Shown here: positions 43,773 to 52,560 of the stretch, one piece after another
Numbering within the stretch: the first letter of the stretch is position 1
How the letters are laid out: every line of letters begins with the position of its first letter
Assembly: GCF_000518265.1 (NCBI RefSeq)
Contig: NZ_JADG01000004.1
Span: forward strand, 930,001-994,000
From: Actinomadura oligospora ATCC 43269
Lineage (GTDB): Bacteria; Actinomycetota; Actinomycetes; Streptosporangiales; Streptosporangiaceae
Direction: 5' to 3'
Length of the DNA: 64,000 nt
Notes under the pieces: model-generated
Seen by the model: the letters and a program-made list of their open reading frames with translations, nothing else
Database searches by the model: none
Told to the model about the DNA's origin: nothing
Position numbers and translations under genes: made by a program

Positions 43773-43787
43773 GCCCCTTTCCGGGGC
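43773..43787 (-). terminator. Weak hairpin after the solute-binding protein gene
   Basis: GCCCC-TTTCC-GGGGC: a short 5-bp stem 20 bp beyond the stop at 43807. It has no T-tract; a low-confidence terminator. Confidence 0.35.
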
Positions 43788-43806
43788 CCTCGCGCAGCTC
43801 CCGCAG

Positions 43807-45078
43807 CTACTTCGCGGCGAGCACCTCGTCCCAGCGCCGGACCCATTCGGTGTAGTCCGTGCAGGCCGTGTCGCGGCCGTCGCCTCCGCCCTTGGCGCAC
43901 GTCTTCGAAGGGGTGTGCGCGAACAGCACCCGGTCGATGAACTGGCGGTCGCCCACGTGGTAGGCGTTGCAGAACGCCGCCTTGAGCCGGTCGCCGGAGC
44001 ACGCCTGCGGGTTGGCGGGCGCGACGCCGTTCCACTCGGCCACCTGCTGCTGGACGTCCGGCGAGGCCGTCCACTGGAGCCACTGGTACATGCAGTTCGG
44101 GTGCTCGGCCCGGGCGCCGAGCATCCAGCCCGTCATCCAGCCGGACACGCCGTCGGACGGCGCGACGCCCTGCACCGGACGGCCCGCGCGGGTCAGCACG
44201 TCCACCTGGTAGGGCCACGTCATGCCCAGCACCGCGTTGGTGACCTGGCCCGCCAGGTTCGGCTGGCCGCCCGCGAACAGGCTGACCGCGTCGGACGCCT
44301 CGCCCCAGTACTGCGCGACGTACGGACGCTGCCGCTTCAGCAGCCGGACGGCGGCGTCGAGCTGCTTCGGGGTGAGCGAGTACGGGTCGCGGATCTTCAG
44401 CGAGCGCTGGTGGGACCGCAGGTACAGGGCGGCGTCGGAGATGGTCAGCGGCGAGTCGCGCATGACGACCTTGCCGCCGTACCGGCGCACCTGGGCCGTG
44501 TCGAACAGCCCGCCCAGCCCGGTGGGCGTCTGTACCTGCTGGGTGTCGTACATGATCAGGTTGAAGCCCCAGGTGAACGGGACGGCGTAGGACTTGGCGC
44601 CGTCCTTGCTCCGGAGCAGGGTGCGCAGCTTCGGCTCGAGCCTGCGGTACCCGTCCACCAGGTCGGGGTTGACCGGGGCCACGTCGCCGTCGCCGACGAG
44701 TTGCCCGGCGATCTCGGGCGGGGCGGCGACGCCGTCGTAGCGGCGGCCCTTGTTGTGCAGGAGGTCGCGGGCCTCCTGCGGGGTGCGGACGACCCGCCAG
44801 CCGACCTTGCAGCCGGTGCGCTCCTCGAACGGGGTGACCCAGTCGACCCGGGGGTCGCTGCTGCCGTTCTCCATCTGCCCGGGCAGCGTGACCAGGTTCA
44901 GCGCGCCCTCGCCCTTGCCGAGCGCGGTCGCCATCCGGACCGTCCCGGTCTCGTGGGACTTGCCGCTGCACGCCCCGAGCAGCGATACGGCGAGGCCCGC
45001 GGTCATGGCGATCGCCGTCGCCCGCATGGTCGTCGCGCGTGTGCCCGCGCGCCTGCGATCCGTCCCGCGGCTCCGCAT
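43807..45078 (-). CDS. Extracellular solute-binding lipoprotein (PotD-like)
   Basis: This is a 423-residue lipoprotein. After an Arg-rich n-region (MRSRGTDRRRAG) comes a hydrophobic helix and lipobox LLGAC (Cys37). The mature part has the periplasmic-binding-protein pattern LNLVTLPGQMENGSSDP, FEERTGCKVGWRVV, YAVPFTWGFNLIMYDT, resembling PotD/spermidine-type binding proteins. It has four extra Cys near the C-terminus (CAKGGG, TACTDY, ACSGD, AFCNAY). No permease or ATPase gene is adjacent, so it is an orphan. I chose ATG 45078; an ATG at 45027 would leave a shorter n-region. Ligand unproven, a polyamine is possible. Confidence 0.82.
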   Translation of the reverse strand: MRSRGTDRRRAGTRATTMRATAIAMTAGLAVSLLGACSGKSHETGTVRMATALGKGEGALNLVTLPGQMENGSSDPRVDWVTPFEERTGCKVGWRVVRTPQEARDLLHNKGRRYDGVAAPPEIAGQLVGDGDVAPVNPDLVDGYRRLEPKLRTLLRSKDGAKSYAVPFTWGFNLIMYDTQQVQTPTGLGGLFDTAQVRRYGGKVVMRDSPLTISDAALYLRSHQRSLKIRDPYSLTPKQLDAAVRLLKRQRPYVAQYWGEASDAVSLFAGGQPNLAGQVTNAVLGMTWPYQVDVLTRAGRPVQGVAPSDGVSGWMTGWMLGARAEHPNCMYQWLQWTASPDVQQQVAEWNGVAPANPQACSGDRLKAAFCNAYHVGDRQFIDRVLFAHTPSKTCAKGGGDGRDTACTDYTEWVRRWDEVLAAK

Positions 45079-45477
45079 GTCGTGTTCAGCCCGTTCCCGG
45101 ATCGCCCGTCGCCCGTCACGCCGGTCCGCGCGCCCCGCACCGGTCCACCGCAGCATGTCGCTCCCGCTCCCCGTCCGCCGTCGGGGAAACTTTACCGCCG
45201 CATCGGCGGCGCCCGGACGGCCATTACGACGGGACGTCGGAGCCGTACCGTTCCACACGATCGAAGCGAACTCGCGGACGCACTTTATTCGGCCTTTTGT
45301 GCGTGCCATTGACGGGCAGTTCGGGGAATGGGAAACCGCCGCGACCCGGGAGGCAGCGGGTGCTGGCGTCCGCGCCACACACGGAGGTTGCTGGAGAGGG
45401 ATATGGCGCGGGCTACTGCCGGATTCCCGGGGCACGGCGGCACCGGTGGGGACGTGGCGAGGTTGGGGAACAGCGGA
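45079..45477. other. Intergenic region with inverted repeats
   Basis: No gene is supported. It holds a perfect CCGCCG-CAT-CGGCGG repeat (45195-45209) beside a TAAAGT -10-like hexamer (45189-45194, minus strand), ahead of the solute-binding gene, so it may be an operator. A second inverted repeat, ACGCAC (45278-45283) and GTGCGT (45299-45304), has an A/T-rich loop. The rest is uninformative. Confidence 0.5.
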
Positions 45478-45825
45478 TCACCTTGCAGTGCTGCCTGGCC
45501 ACGCCGTCACCGGTCCCCGGCGAGGCGGCGACGGTGTGACGCCCTCGAGACGGAGGAGATTCGAGGGGCGTCGCGCGTCCCGCCGGAGGTCGCGGGGCGG
45601 CCGTGGGGGGCCGCCGGTCCGCGGATGCTGCCTGCGGTCGTTGTGTTGGATCACCTCGATCCGTGCGATGAGCCTGCGCGGGGTCTCGGCCTCGACGAAG
45701 TCCCCGATGTCCAGGGGCCGCGGCGGCAGCGCCCACCAGTGGCCGGTGAACGGGCCGAACCAGACGGTCCAGCCCGGAAAGCGCCGGGAAAGCGCCTCGA
45801 CCTCCGCCGAGTGGTCGTCAGTCAT
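45478..45825 (-). CDS. Small hypothetical protein (115 aa)
   Basis: This is a 115-residue protein with a distinctive N-terminus (VEALSRRFPGWTVWFGPFTG, then HWWALPP) seen in short actinomycete proteins, often near XRE-DUF5753 regulators (from memory). The second half is basic and Pro/Arg-rich (PRPPRDLRRDARRP). ATG 45825 is close to a GGAAGG. No membrane segment or enzyme motif. A GGACACAATC box lies 96 bp upstream. It has no coupled neighbour here. Function unknown; the C-terminal tail may be poorly conserved. Confidence 0.65.
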   Translation of the reverse strand: MTDDHSAEVEALSRRFPGWTVWFGPFTGHWWALPPRPLDIGDFVEAETPRRLIARIEVIQHNDRRQHPRTGGPPRPPRDLRRDARRPSNLLRLEGVTPSPPRRGPVTAWPGSTAR

Positions 45826-46128
45826 CGGGTGACCTTCCTGCCGGCGCGGTTCCGGAACGCGGAGACGCCTGTCGGGCCGTGACCTTTTTCAATTCCGTCC
45901 CCTTTAATTGGGACAGTTCAGATTGTGTCCCCGGTCACAGTGCCAGTCAATACTTGTAGCTATTATTTGTCGGGGCGCGAATGGCGAAAATTGACGACGG
46001 AAACATCCGGGCGGCAGAAAGTCCCGCCGTCTCGACCTGCGGCTTCGCCGATCCGGCGCATGTCGCTCACCCGGTGCTGCGCCCCGTTCACCCCGGGGAC
46101 ACCCGGCGTGCCTAGCGTGGACGGTGCT
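45826..46128. other. Lower-GC divergent promoter region
   Basis: This segment between the 115-aa gene and the glycosyltransferase-like gene is visibly AT-richer than its surroundings. It has GTCCC/GGGAC (45897-45914) and GGACA/TGTCC (45911-45930) inverted repeats, a GATTGTGTCC box (45921-45930) and a TTGTAGCTATT box (45954-45964). It probably holds promoters for both neighbours, whose exact starts are unclear. Confidence 0.5.
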
Positions 46129-47883
46129 GTGACCGACGACACCGATCGCGGCCGCCGCTCGACCGGCTGGCAATTCGCGACTTTTACAGCTATCTGGGCG
46201 TTTCCACGCCGAGTGTCCCCGCGCCGCATCGCCGTGGGGGCCTCTCTTCCGCCTGCGCCCGAGACCGGGACCGAACCCCGTCCGGACGACTCCGAGAGCC
46301 CCGCTTCCGAGTCCGGGAGCGGGGCGTCGGAGGGCGATGCGGCCGGGTCCGGTGCGTCCGAGTCCGGGCGGCGTGGTTTCTTGCGGGGCGCGCCTGATTG
46401 GCGTGCGTTCTCGCGGCGGCACGCGCTGTTCCTTGTCGCCTTCCTGGGGGCGGCGGCGTTGCGATGGACGGCGCTACGCGCCTATCCGTCCGGTTTGTGG
46501 TTCACCGGGGATTCGTACTTCTACATCGGGCACGCGCTGAACCCGCGGCCCTCCTCCACGCGCACCACCGGCTATTCGATGCTGTTGTGGCTGCTCAGGC
46601 CCGCGCACAGCCTCTACCTGATCGTCTTCCTCCAGCACGTCCTCGGGCTGGCGGTCGCGGTGATGCTGTACGCGCTGCTGCGACGCGCACGGCTCCCGGG
46701 TTGGGCCGCCGTCCTGGCGACGCTGCCGGTGCTGTACGACGGGTACCAGATCCAGCTCGAGCACCTGATCATGTCGGAGACGCTGTTCACGTTCCTGCTG
46801 ATCGCGGGCGTGACGCTGCTGCTCTGGCGTCCGCTCGGGCCGGACCGGGCGCGGCCGGGCTGGAAGCAGGCCGTCGCGGCCGGGGCGCTGCTGAGCGCCG
46901 CGACGCTCGTGCGTTCGGCGGGCGCGCCGCTCATCCCGCTGCTGCCGCTCGTGTTGCTGCTGTGGCGCGGCGGCTGGCGGTCCGCGATCGCCTTCGGGAC
47001 CGCCGCGGCCGTCCCGCTCGTCTCCTACGCGTTCTGGTTCCAGCAGGTCAACGGCACGTTCGCGCTGACGACCACCGACGGCCTGTTCCTGTGGGGGCGG
47101 ACGGCGAACTGGGCGGACTGCGCGAAGATCCGTCCGCCCGCGAACGAGCGGGACCTCTGCCTGCCCCCGGACCTGCGGGCGCAGCGCATCCCGCCCGGAC
47201 GGCTCGACTGGATCGCCACGATCCCGCCGCGGCAGCGCTGGCGGTACGTGGGCGCGCCCGACGCGAACAAGACGCTGCGCGACTTCGCCATCCGCGCGGT
47301 CCTCGCTCAGCCGGGCGCGTACGCGAGCGACGTCCTGCGCGGCATCGGCTACACGTTCGAGAACCGGCGGCGTCCGTACCCGAACGACACGACCGAGATC
47401 CTGTACCACTTCCGGGACCGTCCGCAGATCTTCCCGGGCGGACGCGGCTGGAGCGGGCACGGCGGGACGGCGCTCGGCGACATCCTCACCTACACCGACG
47501 ACGGCACGCCCAGCCGGGTGAACCTGCCCGAGGCAAAACGCATGATCGCCTACCAGGACCACGTCCACCTTCCGGGACCGGCGCTCGGCGTGGTCTTCGC
47601 GGTGGGCGTGGTCGCGGTGCTGCGGCGCGGCCGGACGGCCTTCCTGGCCCTCGGCACGGCCGCGACGCTGCTGGTGTTCCCGATCGCGACGGCCGACTTC
47701 GACTACCGGTACATCCTGCCCGTCCTGCCGTTCGCGTGCCTGGCGGCGGGGCTGGTGTTCGCGCCCCGCAACGGGAACGGCCCCGGCGGTGCCGGGGCCG
47801 TCCTCCAGTGGGTCCGCGCTAGCCGTTGGTGGGGAATCCCAGGTTCACGCCGCCGTGGGACGGGTCCAGCCAGCGGGCCGTGA
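46129..47883 (+). CDS. Polytopic membrane glycosyltransferase-like protein
   Basis: This is about 584 residues if it starts at GTG 46129 (MTDDTDRGRRS); a GTG near 46216 is an alternative, as no strong ribosome-binding site is seen. A Ser/Gly/Glu-rich tail (about 45-85) precedes roughly ten membrane segments (HALFLVAFLGAAALRWTA, LYLIVFLQHVLGLAVAVML, LFTFLLIAGVTLLLW, VVFAVGVVAVLR). The GDSYFYIGHALN and STRTTGYSMLLWLL pattern fits the GT39/ArnT-like dolichol-phosphate-dependent group. The 3' end overlaps the convergent mmsA gene by 65 bp, so the last about 20 residues are coded opposite mmsA. Substrate unknown. Confidence 0.8.
   Translation: MTDDTDRGRRSTGWQFATFTAIWAFPRRVSPRRIAVGASLPPAPETGTEPRPDDSESPASESGSGASEGDAAGSGASESGRRGFLRGAPDWRAFSRRHALFLVAFLGAAALRWTALRAYPSGLWFTGDSYFYIGHALNPRPSSTRTTGYSMLLWLLRPAHSLYLIVFLQHVLGLAVAVMLYALLRRARLPGWAAVLATLPVLYDGYQIQLEHLIMSETLFTFLLIAGVTLLLWRPLGPDRARPGWKQAVAAGALLSAATLVRSAGAPLIPLLPLVLLLWRGGWRSAIAFGTAAAVPLVSYAFWFQQVNGTFALTTTDGLFLWGRTANWADCAKIRPPANERDLCLPPDLRAQRIPPGRLDWIATIPPRQRWRYVGAPDANKTLRDFAIRAVLAQPGAYASDVLRGIGYTFENRRRPYPNDTTEILYHFRDRPQIFPGGRGWSGHGGTALGDILTYTDDGTPSRVNLPEAKRMIAYQDHVHLPGPALGVVFAVGVVAVLRRGRTAFLALGTAATLLVFPIATADFDYRYILPVLPFACLAAGLVFAPRNGNGPGGAGAVLQWVRASRWWGIPGSRRRGTGPASGP
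47777..47801. terminator. Hairpin inside the convergent gene ends
   Basis: ACGGCCCCGGC (47777-47787) and GCCGGGGCCGT (47791-47801) form a perfect 11-bp stem with a GGT loop. It lies inside the 3' coding end of the glycosyltransferase-like gene and 18 bp past the mmsA stop. It can serve mmsA and possibly both directions. Confidence 0.65.
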
Positions 47884-49318
47884 CCGCCTTCGTGCGGGTG
47901 TAGAAGTGGACGCCCTCCATGCCGTGGGCGTGGCTGTCGCCGAACAGCGACGCCTTCCAGCCGCCGAACGAGTAGTACGCCATCGGCACCGGGATCGGCA
48001 CGTTGATGCCGACCATGCCGACCTCCACCTCGTTCTGGAAGCGGCGCGCCGCCCCGCCGTCGTTGGTGAAGATCGCCGTCCCGTTGCCGTACGGGTTGTC
48101 CGAGAGCAGGCGCATCGCCTCGTCGTAGGAGCCGACGCGGGCGACGGCGAGGACGGGACCGAAGATCTCGTCCTTGTAGCAGTCCATGTCCGCGGTGACG
48201 TGGTCGAGGACGGTCGGGCCGAGCCAGAAGCCGTCCGCTCCGCCGCCGAGCACCGGCGTCTCGCGGCCGTCGATCGCCAGGGTCGCGCCCTGCGCCACGC
48301 CGCTGTCCAGGTACGACGCGACCTTGTCCCGGTGCGCGCGGGTGACCAGCGGGCCCATCTCGGACTCGGGGTCGTCGCCGGGGCCGATCTTCAGCTTGGC
48401 GACGCGCTCCTTGATCTTGGCGAGCAGCTCGTCCCCGACCGGGTCGACCGCGACGACGACGGAGATCGCCATGCAGCGCTCGCCCGCCGAGCCGAAGCCC
48501 GCCGAGACGGCCGCGTCGGCGGCCAGGTCGAGGTCGGCGTCCGGCAGCACGACCATGTGGTTCTTCGCGCCGCCGAGGGCCTGCACGCGCTTGCCGTTGC
48601 GCGCCGCCGTCTCGTAGATGTACCGGGCGATCGGGGTCGAGCCGACGAAGCTGACCGCCTTGACGTCGGGGTGCTCCAGCAGGCCGTCCACCGCGGTCTT
48701 GTCGCCGTGGACGACGTTGAACACGCCGTCCGGCAGCCCGGCCTCGGCCCACAGCTCGGCGATCCGGACCGACGCGGACGGGTCCTTCTCGGACGGCTTG
48801 AGCACGAAGGTGTTGCCGCAGGCGATCGCCACCGGGAACATCCACATCGGCACCATGGCCGGGAAGTTGAACGGGGTGATCCCGGCGCACACGCCGACCG
48901 GCTGGAGGATCGAGTACGCGTCCACCCTCGAGGACACGTTCTCCGAGAAGCCGCCCTTGAGCAGGTGCGGGATCCCGCACGCGAACTCGACGACCTCCAG
49001 GCCGCGGGCGACCTCGCCCGCCGCGTCCGACACGACCTTGCCGTGCTCGGAGGAGATCAGCCGGGCCAGCTCGTCCCGGTGCCGGTGGACGAGCTCGCGG
49101 AACCGGAACAGGATCGCGGCGCGCTTGGACAGGGACGTGTCGCGCCAGCCCGGGAAGGCGTCCCTCGCGGCGGCGACGGCCGCGTCCACCTCGGCGGACG
49201 AGGCGAAGTCGACGCTCCCCGCGACCTCGCCGCGAGCGGGGTCGAAGATCTCGCCCCGGCGCCCGGCCGAGCCCTCGAAGGGCTTGCCGTTGATCCAGTG
49301 GGTGACGTGCTTGCTCAC
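47819..49318 (-). CDS. mmsA: CoA-acylating methylmalonate-semialdehyde dehydrogenase
   Basis: This is a 499-residue aldehyde dehydrogenase of the MMSDH type. It has THWINGKPFEG, ITPFNFPAMVPMWMFPVA, VGSTPIARYIYETAA, GGAKNHMVVLPDADLD, catalytic C282 in GSAGERCMAIS, and SFGGWKASLFGD. It turns malonate or methylmalonate semialdehyde into acetyl- or propionyl-CoA with NAD and CoA. It lacks the general-base Glu of hydrolytic relatives, as the type does. The ATG overlaps the stop of the aminotransferase by 4 bp. It is the terminal step of beta-alanine, valine or myo-inositol routes; here the context says beta-alanine/pyrimidine or polyamine. Confidence 0.95.
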   Translation of the reverse strand: MSKHVTHWINGKPFEGSAGRRGEIFDPARGEVAGSVDFASSAEVDAAVAAARDAFPGWRDTSLSKRAAILFRFRELVHRHRDELARLISSEHGKVVSDAAGEVARGLEVVEFACGIPHLLKGGFSENVSSRVDAYSILQPVGVCAGITPFNFPAMVPMWMFPVAIACGNTFVLKPSEKDPSASVRIAELWAEAGLPDGVFNVVHGDKTAVDGLLEHPDVKAVSFVGSTPIARYIYETAARNGKRVQALGGAKNHMVVLPDADLDLAADAAVSAGFGSAGERCMAISVVVAVDPVGDELLAKIKERVAKLKIGPGDDPESEMGPLVTRAHRDKVASYLDSGVAQGATLAIDGRETPVLGGGADGFWLGPTVLDHVTADMDCYKDEIFGPVLAVARVGSYDEAMRLLSDNPYGNGTAIFTNDGGAARRFQNEVEVGMVGINVPIPVPMAYYSFGGWKASLFGDSHAHGMEGVHFYTRTKAVTARWLDPSHGGVNLGFPTNG

Positions 49319-50619
49319 TTGCGGGCCCCGTTCACGGTTTCCAGGGAGTCGATCAGGATCGCGAGGCCCTCGGCGGCCTCGGCGTCGGAGAGGGTCAGCG
49401 GCGGGGCCATCCGGACGGTGTTGCCGTACAGGCCGCCCTTGCCGACCAGCAGGCCGCGCTCGCGGGTCGCCTCCATGACGGCGGTGGCGAGCTCGGGGCT
49501 CGGCGCGCCGGTCTCGGGGTCGGCGAACTCGATCGCGAACATCAGGCCGCGGCCCCGGATCTCCTTGACGATCGGGAAGCGCGGCGCGGCCTCCTTCAGG
49601 CCGTCGATGATGGTCGCGCCCTGCTTCTTGGCGTTCGCCTGGAGGTCGTGGTCCAGGACGTAGTCGAGCGTGGCGTTGGCGGCGGCCGTGGAGATCGGGT
49701 TACCGCCGAAGGTCGCCAGGCCGACGGCGTGAAGGCCGTCCATCAGGTCGCCGCGCGCGACCAGGCCTCCGATGGCGAAGCCGTTGCCGAGGCCCTTGGC
49801 GAAGGTCATGATGTCCGGCGTCACACCGTGGTTGCCGATGCCGAAGAAGCTGTCGCCGGTCCGGCCCCAGCCGGTCTGCACCTCGTCCGAGATGAACAGG
49901 ATGCCCTGCTCGTCCAGGACCTCCTTGTACGCGGCGAACAGCCCGTCGGGGGCGGCGGTGAACCCGCCGACGCCCTGGATCGGCTCGGCGATGAGGGCAG
50001 CGACGTCGCCGCCGGTCGCCGTCGCGAGGACGTGCCGCAGGTCGGCGACGCAGGCCTCGATGTACTCGGCGTCCGACATGCCCTTGAACTGGGGCAGGTG
50101 GCGGTCGGCGCCGTGCAGGAAGTGGGTGTTCAGCGGCGAGTAGGAGTTGTTCTTCCAGGCGCGGTTCGAGGTGACGCCGACGGCGCCGAACGACCGGCCG
50201 TGGTAGCTCTGCCGCATCGCGAGGACCTGGTCGGTCCTGCGCGCGTAGGTGGCGAGCAGCAGCGCCGTCTCGTTCGCCTCGGTGCCGGAGTTGGTGAAGA
50301 AGACCTTGGCGTCCGGGATGCCGGAGAGCCGGGCGATCTTCTCGGCCAGCTCGACCTGGCCGCGCAGCAGGTACGCGGTGGAGGTGTGCACGACGCCGGT
50401 GGCGAGCTGCCGCTCGACCGCCTCGCGCACCTCCGGCACGTCGTAGCCGATCATGTTCGTCAGGATGCCGACGAAGAAGTCCAGATAGGTGGAGCCCTCG
50501 GCGTCGGTCACGCGGCTGCCCTTGCCGCCGACGAGCTCGATGGGGTTCGCGTAGTTGAGAGCGACCCACGACGGCATGACCGCGCGGTGGCGCTGGAGAA
50601 GCGAGGCGTGTTCGGACAT
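49315..50619 (-). CDS. Class III (omega) aminotransferase, beta-alanine/GABA type
   Basis: This is a 434-residue class III PLP aminotransferase. It has FFTNSGTEANETALLLA, SYHGRSFGAVGVT, AEPIQGVGGF, FISDEVQTGWGRTG with D245, and PLP-Lys K275 in TFAKGLGNGF. Enzymes of this group move the amino group of beta-alanine, beta-aminoisobutyrate or GABA to pyruvate or 2-oxoglutarate. It is co-translated with mmsA, which consumes the semialdehyde it makes. It diverges from a PucR regulator. So the two-gene operon ends reductive pyrimidine breakdown, or polyamine-derived beta-alanine breakdown; the upstream dihydropyrimidine genes are not in the window. Confidence 0.93.
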   Translation of the reverse strand: MSEHASLLQRHRAVMPSWVALNYANPIELVGGKGSRVTDAEGSTYLDFFVGILTNMIGYDVPEVREAVERQLATGVVHTSTAYLLRGQVELAEKIARLSGIPDAKVFFTNSGTEANETALLLATYARRTDQVLAMRQSYHGRSFGAVGVTSNRAWKNNSYSPLNTHFLHGADRHLPQFKGMSDAEYIEACVADLRHVLATATGGDVAALIAEPIQGVGGFTAAPDGLFAAYKEVLDEQGILFISDEVQTGWGRTGDSFFGIGNHGVTPDIMTFAKGLGNGFAIGGLVARGDLMDGLHAVGLATFGGNPISTAAANATLDYVLDHDLQANAKKQGATIIDGLKEAAPRFPIVKEIRGRGLMFAIEFADPETGAPSPELATAVMEATRERGLLVGKGGLYGNTVRMAPPLTLSDAEAAEGLAILIDSLETVNGARK

Positions 50620-50837
50620 GTCTTCATCCTCGGTCGGGGTCCGGCGGGTCGGCTACCCGCACAGTGTCAACATGCGCGGCGAAGTATTGACGTCCTGGCA
50701 GGCAGGTTGTCACGATATCCGCAGCCGATCCGGGGCCTCTATCACCGATTCTGCACATTGACGTGGTACCAGGTCCCAACAGGATGTAAGGGGCCGGGCG
50801 AATCGTCCTGACAGAGTGTCGGATACCATCGGGCTCG
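50620..50837. promoter_or_regulatory. Divergent promoter region of aminotransferase and pucR-type gene
   Basis: This 218-bp gap has two TTGACG hexamers on the plus strand (50687-50692 and 50758-50763) and a TACCAT hexamer (50824-50829) eight bases before the regulator ATG. It should contain the binding site of the PucR-type regulator. No perfect palindrome is visible. Confidence 0.45.
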
Positions 50838-52469
50838 ATGCTTCCCACCGTCGCCGATGTCCTCCAGTTGGAGGCGGTCCGCCGCGGCCAGCCCAGAGTG
50901 GTCGCCGGCGCCGACCGCCTCGGCAACCGCGTCCGCTGGGTCCACGTCGCCGAGGTCGCCGACATCGCGCACCTGCTGCACGGCGGCGAGCTCGTCCTCA
51001 CCACCGGCATCGCCCTCCCGGACGAGCCGGACCGGCTGCGCGTCTACATCTCCGAGCTCTCCGAGGTCGGAGTCTCCGGGCTGATGGTCGAGCTCGGCAG
51101 GCGGTACGCCGCCGCGCTGCCCGCCGCGCTGCTCGCCGCCGCCGAGGAGCACGGCCTGCCCGTCGTCGTCCTCGCGCACGAGCCCGCGTTCGTCGACATC
51201 ACCGAGTCCGTGCACGCCCGGATCCTCCAGGACCAGTTCGCCGAGCTGCGCGCCTCCGAGCAGCTCCACGAGATCTTCACCCAGCTGTCGGTGGAGGGCG
51301 CGTCCACCGAGGAGGTCGTCCGGCAGGTCGTCGCGCTGTGCGGGCACGCGGTCGTGCTGGAGAACCTGTCCCACCAGGTGCTCGCGATGGACTCCGGCCC
51401 CCGCGACCCGGCCGAGCTGCTGTCGGCGTGGGAGACCCGGTCCCGGGCCGTCCGGCCGAGCATCCGCACCGCGTTCGACGACGCGTCCGGCTGGCTGGTC
51501 ACCACGGTCGGCGCGCGCGGCGAGGACTGGGGACGGCTGATCATCACGCTCGGCCGCCCGCCCACCCCGCGCGAGACCGTCCTGATCGAGCGCGCCGCCA
51601 CCACGCTCGCGCTCGGCCGCCTGCTCGACCGGCACGCCGAGTCGGTGGAGCGCCAGGCACACCGGACGATCATCGCCCGGATCCTCGCGCACTCCTACTC
51701 CGACCCGCAGGAGGCCGCGGCGCGCGCCCGCGCCCTCGGCGTCCCGCTGTCCGGCCGCCGGCTGCTCGGCGTCGTCCTGCGGCCCCGCACCTCGTCCGCG
51801 CCGACCTCGCCGATCGTCGCCGGGGAGCTGGCCGAGCTCGCCGAGACGGCCGCCGCCGCGTGCAAGGACGCCCGCCTCTCCGCCCTGGTCGGCGTCCTCG
51901 ACGAGGGCGGCCCGAACGCCCGCGTCGGCGTGCTCGCCTCGATGCCCGCCCGCGCCGACGCCGAGACCGCGCTGAACGACATGGGCACGCGCATCCGCAA
52001 GCAGTCCGACGCCGACTACGTGATGGCGGCCGGGTCGGTGGTCGAGTCGATCCGGGACGTCCGCCGCTCGTTCCTGGAGGCCGAGCAGGTCGCCGACGTC
52101 GCCGCCCGCTCCTCGTCCAGCTCCGGGCGGCTCTTCTACCGGCTGCCCGACCTGCGGCTGCGCGGCCTGCTCCACCTCATGCGGGACGACGCGCGCCTGC
52201 AGACCTTCGTCGAACGCGAGCTCGGCCCGATCCTGGAGTACGACGCGCAGCGCGGCAGCGACCTCACCCGCATCCTGGAGCTGTACCTGGAGTGCGGACG
52301 CAACAAGGCCGTCGCCGCACAGCGCGCCCACCTGTCGCGCCCGGCGTTCTACGAACGGCTGCGGCGCATCGAGCGCGTCCTCAACGCCGACCTGGACGAC
52401 GTGGAGTCGTGCGCGTCCCTGCACGTCGCGCTGCTCGCGCTGTCGTCGGTCCGGTGGGAACGCTCCTGA
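50838..52469 (+). CDS. PucR family transcriptional regulator
   Basis: This is a 543-residue regulator. An N-terminal PucR-type ligand-binding domain (about 1-125: TVADVLQLEAVRRGQPRVV, HGGELVLTTGIALPD, GLMVELGRRYA) is followed by a GGDEF-like domain (about 290-420) and a C-terminal PucR-type HTH (LTRILELYLECGRNKAVAAQ, HLSRPAFYERLRRIERVL). Family members activate purine, pyrimidine or amino-acid catabolic genes when their substrate is present. It diverges from the aminotransferase-mmsA operon, the likely target. A TACCAT hexamer is eight bases before the ATG, so it may be leaderless. Tandem 15-bp repeats start two bases after its stop. Confidence 0.92.
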   Translation: MLPTVADVLQLEAVRRGQPRVVAGADRLGNRVRWVHVAEVADIAHLLHGGELVLTTGIALPDEPDRLRVYISELSEVGVSGLMVELGRRYAAALPAALLAAAEEHGLPVVVLAHEPAFVDITESVHARILQDQFAELRASEQLHEIFTQLSVEGASTEEVVRQVVALCGHAVVLENLSHQVLAMDSGPRDPAELLSAWETRSRAVRPSIRTAFDDASGWLVTTVGARGEDWGRLIITLGRPPTPRETVLIERAATTLALGRLLDRHAESVERQAHRTIIARILAHSYSDPQEAAARARALGVPLSGRRLLGVVLRPRTSSAPTSPIVAGELAELAETAAAACKDARLSALVGVLDEGGPNARVGVLASMPARADAETALNDMGTRIRKQSDADYVMAAGSVVESIRDVRRSFLEAEQVADVAARSSSSSGRLFYRLPDLRLRGLLHLMRDDARLQTFVERELGPILEYDAQRGSDLTRILELYLECGRNKAVAAQRAHLSRPAFYERLRRIERVLNADLDDVESCASLHVALLALSSVRWERS

Positions 52470-52470
52470 C

Positions 52471-52530
52471 GGTGGGCGAACGGCCGGTGGGCGAACAGCG
52501 GGTGGACGAACGGCCGGTGGACGCGGTGCG
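52471..52530. repeat. 15-bp tandem repeat after the PucR gene
   Basis: GGTGG(G/A)CGAAC(G/A)GC(C/G) is repeated at 52471, 52486 and 52501, with a partial fourth at 52516. It is a minisatellite-like array in the 3' gap between the PucR gene and the convergent flavoprotein gene. Confidence 0.75.
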
Positions 52531-52560
52531 CGTCACCGGCCGTCCCCTTTCGAGCCGGTG

